Position numbers and translations under genes: made by a program. A model generated the notes under the pieces. That model was not told the origin of the DNA, did not search any database, and was given only the letters and a program-made list of their open reading frames with translations. A DNA stretch of 5,735 nucleotides from Gemmatimonadota bacterium (lineage in GTDB: Bacteria > Gemmatimonadota > Gemmatimonadetes > Gemmatimonadales > GWC2-71-9), in the NCBI GenBank assembly GCA_029862935.1, contig JAOTWK010000247.1, forward strand, positions 1 to 5,735, written 5' to 3'. Each line of letters starts with the position of its first letter. Position 1 is the stretch's first letter. Positions 1 through 4,698 of this stretch are shown here, piece after piece.

Positions 1-178
1 AGACGATGCCCCGGGGAGGCCGAGCCATAACTCAATGCTATACAATGATTTAGCGCTGCGTCGCCTGCGAGCACAGTGCCACAAGACGATACGGACCGGC
101 TCAAGACGCGTCGGTCTCGTGCGGTCTGCGATGTCGGCGGGCAGCGTCCGTAAGTGCAGCGATGCTACTGTGCGGCCT
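1..178. other. Intergenic region with no supportable gene
   Basis: This stretch lies beyond the stop of the minus-strand MgtC-family gene. A plus-strand frame open from the window edge stops at 28-30 and could be the last few codons of an upstream gene, but nine codons are too few to judge. It contains a CCCCGGGG palindrome (9-16), an AT-richer patch around 30-55, and 10-bp-phased short repeats (CAAGACG at 82-88 and 102-108; CGGTC at 112-116 and 122-126). I see no convincing terminator for the neighbouring gene: the only inverted repeat (GACCG 94-98, CGGTC 112-116) is weak and has no T-run. Confidence 0.6.
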
Positions 179-1423
179 TCATCCCGGCCACATAACGAGC
201 AGCGCCACGCCGGCAGCGAGTGCCACCCCGAAGACCGTGGCAATGCGACGGATGAGTTGCGCGTGACCGAGTGCCACGACCACACCCGCCTTGAACACAA
301 GGTTCGCCATCGCGCCGACCAGGATGAGCCGCCAACCCGTTTCGGTATCCAAGTCATCTGAGCGGATGAGCTGCGCGGTCGAGAGCGTGATCGCGTCCAT
401 GTCGGTGAGCCCGGAGAGGCCTGCGACGACATACATGGCCGGCTGCCCAAAGTTGGCTTTGGCGGCGGCGACACCTAACAGCACCGCGGCATAGAGAAGT
501 CCGAACACGATCGCCGCACCCAGCTCCGACGGCGGTTCTTGGTCCTCCGGCTCCGCCTCGAATGTCGCCCGTGAGGTCCAGTACAGTCCTCCACTCACAA
601 CGATCATGACCAGCATCATTGCAACGAGCGGCGGCGCCGTGGCGGTCAGCTGATCGGGAATCACCACGGTGAGCTCGAACAACACACGCACGAACACAAT
701 GGTCGACGCAATCAGGATCACCACCGCAGCCGCCCTAGTCTCCGTAGCGGCGGTCCGCGAGCGGCGCGCCAGGCTCACCGTGGTCGCCGTGCTCGAGATG
801 AGCCCTCCCATGATACCGGCCACGAGCGCGCCCGACCTGCGGCCCAACAACTTGTAGGCGACATACGCCCCCATGCTGATCCCGACGATCAGCACCACCA
901 TGAGCCAAATGGTGAAGGGGTTGAGCACCTCGTACGGTCCGTACGCCCGGTTGGGCAACAACGGCAGCACGACGAGGGCGATGAGTGCGAGCCGGAAGAT
1001 GGCCTGTACATCGGCTTGCCCGATGCGGCCCACGAGGTCGTGCAGCGGTCGCTTCCAGTGCAGCAGCACGGCGACGCCGCCACCCGTGACGACCGCCTCG
1101 ATCGTGTAGCCGGCCGAGAGGGCAACCCCCACGCCGAACATCAACAGGATCGCCACTTCTGTCGTCATGCCGGGATCGGCGTCACCGCGTTTGAGCTTGG
1201 CGACGTTCCCCATCACGATGAGTGCCGCAATCGCGAGGAGCCCGGCGCCGAGCAGCCACCCTCCATACGAGACAGCCAGGGCACCACAGATCGTGCCGAA
1301 CACGGTAATTAGCGGGAACGTTCGAATCCCCGCGATCGCGCTGCTTGCCCACTCGCGCTGGAGTCCCACGAGCAGCCCGAGTCCGAGCGCAACCGCAAGG
1401 AGGTAGAGAAGCGAGGGCGTCAT
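179..1423 (-). CDS. MgtC/SapB family membrane protein with DUF4010 domain
   Basis: A 414-residue polytopic inner-membrane protein. Seen: an N-terminal MgtC/SapB-like region (about residues 8-135) with the motif GLLVGLQREW (16-25) followed by GIRTFPL (32-38), then a DUF4010-like C-terminal half (about 145-410) with GGLISSTATTVSLARRS (206-222) and GLTDMDAIT (338-346). Roughly ten or more hydrophobic segments are separated by short charged loops, the most acidic being 288-300. The length fits full-length members of this fused family. Known: the N-terminal domain is related to MgtC, linked to magnesium homeostasis and virulence in some bacteria, but the DUF4010 fusions have no settled function, so transport is only inferred. 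The start is an ATG with only a weak purine-rich upstream site; a start a few codons away cannot be excluded. The gene is transcribed divergently from the DinB-family gene and no operon partner lies in the window. Confidence 0.9.
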   Translation of the reverse strand: MTPSLLYLLAVALGLGLLVGLQREWASSAIAGIRTFPLITVFGTICGALAVSYGGWLLGAGLLAIAALIVMGNVAKLKRGDADPGMTTEVAILLMFGVGVALSAGYTIEAVVTGGGVAVLLHWKRPLHDLVGRIGQADVQAIFRLALIALVVLPLLPNRAYGPYEVLNPFTIWLMVVLIVGISMGAYVAYKLLGRRSGALVAGIMGGLISSTATTVSLARRSRTAATETRAAAVVILIASTIVFVRVLFELTVVIPDQLTATAPPLVAMMLVMIVVSGGLYWTSRATFEAEPEDQEPPSELGAAIVFGLLYAAVLLGVAAAKANFGQPAMYVVAGLSGLTDMDAITLSTAQLIRSDDLDTETGWRLILVGAMANLVFKAGVVVALGHAQLIRRIATVFGVALAAGVALLVMWPG

Positions 1424-1474
1424 CGACTCTAAAAAGACCTGAGAAGTTCCGTCACCGCAACGAGCGCCACTCTT

Positions 1475-1495
1475 CCCTCGCCCCCGCCTCGAGGG
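1475..1495. repeat. Small inverted repeat in divergent promoter region
   Basis: CCCTCG (1475-1480) and CGAGGG (1490-1495) are separated by 9 bp and overlap the palindrome CCTCGAGG (1487-1494). The repeat lies in the roughly 105-bp gap between the divergent MgtC-family and DinB-family genes. It could be an operator for either gene, but its GC-rich composition makes a chance origin quite possible. No clear -10/-35 pair is visible on either strand here. Confidence 0.3.
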
Positions 1496-1515
1496 CTACT
1501 CTTGCTCCTCGTCTC

Positions 1516-1522
1516 AAAGGAG
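1516..1522 (+). promoter_or_regulatory. Ribosome binding site AAAGGAG
   Basis: AAAGGAG lies 6 bp before the ATG at 1529. It settles the start of the DinB-family gene, since the same frame also opens at a TTG (1502) that lies upstream of this site and has no comparable signal. Confidence 0.85.
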
Positions 1523-1528
1523 CTCTCC

Positions 1529-2038
1529 ATGACGATTGCTGCGTCCTTGCTTCCCGAGTTCGACCAGGAGATGGCCAATACCCGCCGCATGTTGGAGCGG
1601 GTACCGCAGGCCAAGCATGATTGGAAGCCGCACGAGAAATCCATGACGCTCGGCCGACTGGCCTCGCACCTCGCCGAGATGCCACAGTGGGCGCTTCAGA
1701 CCTGCACAACGGATGAACTGGACTTCGCTCCCAAGAATGGCCCCCGATTCGAGGCTGCCAACTTCGCCACCAACGCCGAGGTTTTGACCGCCTTGGACGA
1801 GAACGCTGCAGCGGCGCGCGAGGCGATGGCGAAGACGGCAGATGCCGACTGGATGCGGGATTGGACACTTCTGGCAGGTGGTGACATCATCTTCACGATG
1901 CCCAAGCTGGCGGTGTACCGCTCAATGGTGATGAATCACGTGATCCACCACCGAGGGCAGCTGTCCGTATACCTCCGGCTGCTTGGCACCCCAGTGCCGG
2001 GCATGTACGGTCCTTCGGCCGACGACCAGGTGAAATGA
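1529..2038 (+). CDS. DinB-superfamily (DinB/YfiT-like) metal-binding protein
   Basis: A 169-residue cytoplasmic protein of the DinB/YfiT-like four-helix-bundle type. Seen: the usual three-histidine metal site can be placed at H47 (ASHLAEM), H137 and H141 (NHVIHHRGQL, 136-145). The first helix (about 7-24), the loop with DWKP (31-34), and the closing segment LRLLGTPVPGMYGP (149-162) all match the family pattern, as does the length. Known: members bind a divalent metal, often zinc or nickel. Some are bacillithiol- or mycothiol-dependent transferases or glutathione-dependent isomerases, but most are uncharacterised, so no substrate is assigned. The name comes from Bacillus DNA-damage-inducible DinB and does not imply the E. 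coli DNA polymerase IV. The ATG is chosen for its strong upstream ribosome binding site. The Arg-rich zinc-ribbon gene follows 40 bp later on the same strand and may be co-transcribed. Confidence 0.9.
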   Translation: MTIAASLLPEFDQEMANTRRMLERVPQAKHDWKPHEKSMTLGRLASHLAEMPQWALQTCTTDELDFAPKNGPRFEAANFATNAEVLTALDENAAAAREAMAKTADADWMRDWTLLAGGDIIFTMPKLAVYRSMVMNHVIHHRGQLSVYLRLLGTPVPGMYGPSADDQVK

Positions 2039-2078
2039 CCGTGAGATCTCGTGAACCGCCAGTGCGCCGCGAGCCCGC

Positions 2079-2477
2079 ATGATCTCCGAGCCTGAAGACC
2101 CGCGCGACGACTCGTCGTTGCCGTTCCTTCCCGACCGGCGCTCAACTGAGGAGCGCCGCTCGGGAACCGAGCGCCGGCGTATCGGCCGTCGCGTGTTCGA
2201 TCTCGCAACCGAGGCCGAACGCCGCCGTGAGGATCGGCGCGAAGTACGGCAGCGACGGCGGAGGGTCGATCGCCGTCGTCCCATCGATGCGCAGTTCACG
2301 TGGGGGGAGACCCTGCGGATTCAGCAGTTGGCCGCAAATCCGTCACTCGAAGCGGTGTGCCCAAGATGTCATGGCAGGCTGCTCATGGGCCCGGCGGAAC
2401 GAAACGAACGGGTGACCACGCGTGAGGTGCACTGCACGAGCTGCCGGCACAGCGTCGCGATCGTTCTGGAGGACTGA
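2079..2477 (+). CDS. Arg-rich hexapeptide-repeat protein with C-terminal zinc ribbon
   Basis: A 132-residue protein with no family name I can assign. Seen: a short acidic N-terminus (3-19), then two blocks where Arg pairs recur every six residues (RR at 20, 26 and 32, with R38 continuing the phase; and again at 53, 59 and 65), mixed with Glu and Asp. After a short helix-like stretch (74-90) comes a Cys4 zinc-ribbon pattern, C94-P-R-C97 and C119-T-S-C122, with H118 and H124 beside the second pair. Inferred: a soluble, metal-binding protein that could contact nucleic acid or an acidic surface; the mix of Arg and Glu also fits a charged, salt-bridged helix. ATG 2079 is the only in-frame Met before the first Arg block, and the frame is closed upstream by a stop at 2052-2054. 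It has almost no Shine-Dalgarno site, so translation may depend on the DinB-family gene 40 bp upstream. Confidence 0.7.
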   Translation: MISEPEDPRDDSSLPFLPDRRSTEERRSGTERRRIGRRVFDLATEAERRREDRREVRQRRRRVDRRRPIDAQFTWGETLRIQQLAANPSLEAVCPRCHGRLLMGPAERNERVTTREVHCTSCRHSVAIVLED

Positions 2478-2480
2478 CCG

Positions 2481-3452
2481 CTAGACGGTGAGCACTGCCG
2501 CGAACCGGCGCACGATGTCCGGGACTGACTCCACGGCCTGGACGCCCGACACGCTCTTCCCCGCTTGCCAGAAGTCCTTGCTCCCCGACTCGTCCAGCGA
2601 GGCGCGTTTGATGCGCCATCCTGACAACAACGCGTACGCGGTACGCATCACCCGCTTGGTGCGGCGGCCACGAAGCATCCACCGCGCCATGGGACCTGCC
2701 TCGAGACCCATGCGCTCAATGTAGGGTGTCTTGATGACGGCGAGGGGAACACCCGTAATCCGCTCGCTGAGTACGATGTCATCTTCCTGCGCGCGGACGA
2801 TCGCGTCTTTGTACGCTTGGCTGGCTCGGCATTCTCTGGTCGCGATGAAGCGCGTCCCCATCTGCACCCCCTGATACCCCAACGCGAGGGCGTGACGGAA
2901 TTCGTCCGGCTCCGCGATCCCGCCGGCACTGATCACTGGCACGCCGAGATCACCCACCTCCTCGATCAACGCCTCCGCCGACAGCGGTCCGGCGTGACCA
3001 CCTGCCCGCCGATTGACGGCAATGAGCCCGTGGGCGCCGGCCTCGAGTCCCTTGAGCGCCCATTTCCGTTCCGTGACGTCGTGGTACACCACCCCACCCA
3101 CCGCACTGACGCGATCCACCACCCACCGCGGCTTGCCGAGTGAGGTCACGAAAAATCGAATCCCCTCTTCGAGCGCGATCTCGACCCACCGCACCATGCG
3201 GTTGTGATACGCTCTGGATGAGGACTCGATCAGCGCGTTGAAACCGATAGGCTTGCCCCCGGCGAGCCGCTTGATCAGCCTCAGTCCCTCTCGATACTCG
3301 TGCCCGTGGACGAAGGTGAGCGACACCGGCTGCACAATGCCGATCGCACCGGCAGCGGACACCGCCCCCACCAGCTCGGGATTGCTGCACGGGTACATCG
3401 CCCCGCAGATGAGGGGTACCTCGATCCCAGCTGCGCGAGTGAAGTCGTTCAT
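2481..3452 (-). CDS. Nitronate monooxygenase / NPD-family flavoprotein
   Basis: A 323-residue cytoplasmic FMN-binding TIM barrel of the 2-nitropropane dioxygenase/nitronate monooxygenase family, related to the enoyl-ACP reductase FabK. Seen: N-terminal PLICGAMY (13-20) on the first strand, SAAGAIGIVQP (32-42), GFNALI (70-75), and AGGHAG (150-155), whose H153 is the usual candidate catalytic histidine. The FMN-phosphate region is VISAGGIAEPDEFRHALALG (173-192), followed by GVQMGTRFIAT (195-205). Known: family members oxidise alkyl nitronates, reduce quinones with NADH, or reduce enoyl-ACP; the sequence alone does not decide between these. The C-terminal part (about 255-323) is basic and unremarkable. 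The frame extends to an ATG at 3488, but ATG 3452 has a GGAG site 4 bp away and begins the family-like N-terminus, so it is preferred. The gene runs tail to tail with the zinc-ribbon gene. Confidence 0.85.
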   Translation of the reverse strand: MNDFTRAAGIEVPLICGAMYPCSNPELVGAVSAAGAIGIVQPVSLTFVHGHEYREGLRLIKRLAGGKPIGFNALIESSSRAYHNRMVRWVEIALEEGIRFFVTSLGKPRWVVDRVSAVGGVVYHDVTERKWALKGLEAGAHGLIAVNRRAGGHAGPLSAEALIEEVGDLGVPVISAGGIAEPDEFRHALALGYQGVQMGTRFIATRECRASQAYKDAIVRAQEDDIVLSERITGVPLAVIKTPYIERMGLEAGPMARWMLRGRRTKRVMRTAYALLSGWRIKRASLDESGSKDFWQAGKSVSGVQAVESVPDIVRRFAAVLTV

Positions 3453-3473
3453 GGCACTCCAAGCTAACGAGAA

Positions 3474-3502
3474 GCCCCGATCCGACATCGCCGAACCGGG
3501 GC
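3474..3502 (-). other. Inverted repeat between two minus-strand genes
   Basis: GCCCCG (3474-3479) and CGGGGC (3497-3502) can form a 6-bp GC stem with a 17-nt loop in the 72-bp gap between the basic-tailed gene and the nitronate monooxygenase gene. On the minus strand it is followed by CTTCTCGTT, which is only loosely T-rich. It may be a weak terminator or attenuator, or chance. Confidence 0.25.
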
Positions 3503-3504
3503 CT

Positions 3505-3525
3505 CCGTGTCCCGTGTCCCGTGCC
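3505..3525. repeat. Three tandem 7-bp repeats (CCGTGTC)
   Basis: CCGTGTC at 3505-3511 and 3512-3518, then CCGTGCC at 3519-3525, one base different. The last unit touches the stop codon of the minus-strand basic-tailed gene (3525-3527). It looks like slippage-generated simple repetition; I see no function for it. Confidence 0.75.
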
Positions 3526-3890
3526 TACCGTCGCTTCTTCCGCCCGACCGTCTTCTTCTTTCGCTTCACCGACCGTTTGCGCCGCGGTGTTTCTGGCTCC
3601 TCCACAAACTGGACGTTGATCGCTGCCAACTCCAGCTGAAACCAGGCGACGAGGCGGCCCATGAACTTCTCGGCCAAGTAGAAGACGTCCCGAGGCTCTT
3701 TCGGGAACACGCGCGCCGCAACCACGCCTCCAGCATTGGACACCTCGATGTGTCCTTCAGACTGGATGTGCCGGAGACGGGTCTTTGCCTTGTTGGCCCA
3801 ATACCACGTCGTGGCCTCATGTAACACCTTGGACCGTAGCAGCTTGAAGGCGTCGACGCCTTCCCGCGGCACGACTTGGATCTGAATCAT
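3525..3890 (-). CDS. Unrecognised small protein with histone-H1-like basic tail
   Basis: A 121-residue protein I do not recognise. Seen: an N-terminal strand-like start MIQIQVV (1-7), a helix with KLLRSKVLHEATTWYW (16-31), a segment with HIEVSNAGGVVAARVFPK (47-64) that looks like paired strands, and an aromatic, hydrophobic helix (69-95). After an acidic hinge (EEPE, 97-100) comes a tail (103-121) in which 14 of 19 residues are Lys or Arg. There is no signal peptide or cysteine. Inferred: a compact domain with a tail that binds nucleic acid or ribosomes. The N-terminus and basic tail faintly recall ribosomal protein bS21, but the length is nearly double and the core differs, so I do not make that call. 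The ATG has GAGG 5 bp upstream. The monooxygenase gene follows 72 bp downstream of the stop on the same strand. Its upstream region carries the 10-bp-phased repeat array. Confidence 0.7.
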   Translation of the reverse strand: MIQIQVVPREGVDAFKLLRSKVLHEATTWYWANKAKTRLRHIQSEGHIEVSNAGGVVAARVFPKEPRDVFYLAEKFMGRLVAWFQLELAAINVQFVEEPETPRRKRSVKRKKKTVGRKKRR

Positions 3891-3917
3891 GACAACCTCG
3901 AACGAGGACGATATGAC

Positions 3918-3946
3918 AAGCTATCGCAGGGGTCCGAAGTTGTCAG
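3918..3946 (-). promoter_or_regulatory. Possible promoter of the basic-tailed gene
   Basis: On the minus strand CTGACA (3946-3941) resembles a -35 box, and TAGCTT (3923-3918), 17 bp on, is a poor -10 (3 of 6). It would place transcription start near 3910 and a leader of about 20 nt. The -35 overlaps the TTGTCA half-site described separately. The weak -10 makes this only a candidate. Confidence 0.25.
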
Positions 3947-3957
3947 ATGGTTGACAA
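3940..3957. promoter_or_regulatory. TTGTCA-N6-TGACAA inverted repeat, candidate operator
   Basis: TTGTCA (3940-3945) and TGACAA (3952-3957) form a perfect 6-bp inverted repeat with a 6-bp spacer, 50 bp upstream of the basic-tailed gene's start codon. TGACAAG occurs again at 3914-3920, between this repeat and the gene. Such geometry fits a dimeric repressor site, but no regulator gene is in the window. Confidence 0.35.
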
Positions 3958-4035
3958 GACGGTCAAAGACGGACTGAGACGGTCAGGGTGAGCTTGGGTC
4001 GTCGTCGACCGTCTTGGACCATCTCAGTCCGTCTT
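3956..4035. repeat. Opposed 10-bp-phased repeat arrays forming a long inverted repeat
   Basis: Three contiguous 10-bp units read on the plus strand: AAGACGGTCA (3956-3965), AAGACGGACT (3966-3975) and GAGACGGTCA (3976-3985). Three more read on the minus strand: AAGACGGACT (4035-4026), GAGATGGTCC (4025-4016) and AAGACGGTCG (4015-4006). Exactly 20 bp separate the clusters. As a result 3965-3984 pairs with 4017-4036 at 19 of 20 positions. The one exception (C3980 opposite A4021) would be a G-U wobble in minus-strand RNA. It sits between divergent genes, so it is unlikely to be a terminator for either. An operator array, a leader hairpin or a degenerate mobile or simple repeat are all possible. 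Confidence 0.8.
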
Positions 4036-4089
4036 TCTGCCACCCTGCCCCTCGGCCCTCCCGCCCCCACCCTTGTGACCCCCAACACA

Positions 4090-4117
4090 TTGCGCCGCCA
4101 CCACTTTCCCCCATACT
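4090..4117 (+). promoter_or_regulatory. Possible promoter of the small exported protein gene
   Basis: TTGCGC (4090-4095) and CATACT (4112-4117) are 16 bp apart and resemble a weak sigma70 promoter (3 of 6 and 4 of 6). Transcription would begin near 4124, leaving a leader of about 57 nt to the GTG start. The -10 lies inside a CCCC-ATACT-GGGG inverted repeat (4109-4121). Confidence 0.3.
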
Positions 4118-4167
4118 GGGGTGTACCCTCGTGGCGCCGACTGGAAGGCATCAGCGGTGACCACGTC

Positions 4168-4175
4168 GAGAGGAG
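4168..4175 (+). promoter_or_regulatory. Ribosome binding site GAGAGGAG deciding a GTG start
   Basis: GAGAGGAG ends 5 bp before GTG 4181. This strong site identifies the GTG as the true start, although the same frame stays open 60 bp further upstream to another GTG at 4121. The chosen start also puts the hydrophobic signal segment directly at the N-terminus. Confidence 0.85.
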
Positions 4176-4180
4176 ATCTT

Positions 4181-4507
4181 GTGGGCCGACTGTTCAAATT
4201 GCTGCTGATCCTCGCCTTCGCGACTGGCCTTCTCGCAGGAGGGTCGTATGCGTCCGCGCGGTTTGCGTCGGGAAGCATTCTGGGCCCGAAAACCCCCGTC
4301 GAAGGCCGATCCGTCCGATTTGCGTTTGAGGGTGTGAGCAGTCTTCAGGGAAGTCCACGGGCTTGGATATTCAGCTACAACCGGGTCCGGCTGACTGGAG
4401 TGCGCCGCGTGGAGATCGTCATCTCACTGACCGGGAAGGTGCTCTCCGTCACGCCCGGAGACTTGGAGCAGCGATTGGACGCCTACCGGGCATCGCTGGA
4501 TCCCTGA
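4181..4507 (+). CDS. Small exported protein of unknown function
   Basis: A 108-residue protein I do not recognise. Seen: N-terminal Arg and Lys (R3, K6), then a hydrophobic core (about 7-21, LLLILAFATGLLAGG) and a possible signal peptidase I site ASA (24-26). There is no lipobox cysteine, so it is not a lipoprotein. It could instead stay anchored by this segment. The mature part has about 80 residues: a loop with GPKTPVEG (35-42), a probable beta-rich segment (RSVRFAFEGV, 43-52; AWIFSYNRVRLTG, 61-73; VEIVISLTGKVLSVT, 77-91), and a closing helix (PGDLEQRLDAYRASL, 92-106). Inferred: a small periplasmic or membrane-tethered protein. It is divergent from the basic-tailed gene and separated by 191 bp from the TPR gene, which has its own candidate promoter, so it may be monocistronic. 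Confidence 0.7.
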   Translation: MGRLFKLLLILAFATGLLAGGSYASARFASGSILGPKTPVEGRSVRFAFEGVSSLQGSPRAWIFSYNRVRLTGVRRVEIVISLTGKVLSVTPGDLEQRLDAYRASLDP

Positions 4508-4572
4508 CCCTTCGATCAAGCAGCGCTTCTCCGTAAGTCGCTGACAGCCAATCCGCTACGAGATCGTGACGC

Positions 4573-4603
4573 GCACGAGCCGGCCTTGGCGTGAGACTCG
4601 TGC
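4573..4603. other. Inverted repeat downstream of the small exported protein gene
   Basis: GCACGAG (4573-4579) and CTCGTGC (4597-4603) form a perfect 7-bp stem around a 17-nt loop that itself contains GCC-TT-GGC (4583-4590). It lies 65 bp after the stop at 4507 and before the TPR promoter, so it could end transcription. However, no T-run follows, only TGTGCGAAAA further on. Confidence 0.3.
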
Positions 4604-4624
4604 CTGCTCCTGTGCGAAAAGTCA

Positions 4625-4653
4625 CTGGCAATTGCCCCCCGACATCCAATAAT
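4625..4653 (+). promoter_or_regulatory. Sigma70-like promoter of the TPR gene with palindromic -35
   Basis: CTGGCA (4625-4630, 4 of 6) and AATAAT (4648-4653, 5 of 6) have the ideal 17-bp spacing. Start of transcription near 4660 would give a leader of about 39 nt to ATG 4699. The perfect 10-bp palindrome GGCAATTGCC (4627-4636) overlaps the -35, where a dimeric regulator could act. Confidence 0.5.
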
Positions 4654-4687
4654 GCGAGCGACGTCATCATCAAGGCCGCTTGGTCTC

Positions 4688-4692
4688 GGAGG
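4688..4692 (+). promoter_or_regulatory. Ribosome binding site GGAGG
   Basis: GGAGG is 6 bp from ATG 4699. It supports the TPR protein frame over the overlapping open frame that starts at 4680. Confidence 0.85.
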
Positions 4693-4698
4693 CGGATC

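Noticed and set aside
35..361. Plus-strand open frame of 108 codons at the left edge
   Set aside because: Its second half is antisense to the 3' end of the MgtC-family gene, its translation is Arg/His-rich without a domain, and there is no ribosome binding site.
1452..1868. Minus-strand open frame opposite the DinB-family gene
   Set aside because: Pro/Arg/Ser-rich low-complexity translation, antisense to a gene with conserved metal-binding histidines.
2950..3462. Minus-strand open frame of 170 codons inside the monooxygenase gene
   Set aside because: It is a shifted reading of the FMN-enzyme gene with Arg-rich, low-order translation. The recognisable family motifs are in the other frame.
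3951..3979. TTGACA at 3951-3956 as a plus-strand -35 box
   Set aside because: At 17 bp the would-be -10 is CTGAGA, which does not resemble TATAAT, and the nearest plus-strand gene starts more than 200 bp away.
3965..4036. Long inverted repeat as a rho-independent terminator
   Set aside because: Both flanking genes are transcribed away from it, and no T-run follows on either strand beyond TTT within the stem. A 32-nt loop is also large for a terminator.
4625..4640. Sigma54-type promoter reading of TGGCAATTGC
   Set aside because: The GG and GC elements need about 10 bp between them; here they are only a few bases apart.
4508..4698. Possible tRNA or small RNA gene in the gap
   Set aside because: The inverted repeat at 4573-4603 does not extend into a cloverleaf, and no T-arm GTTCGAATC-like motif is present.
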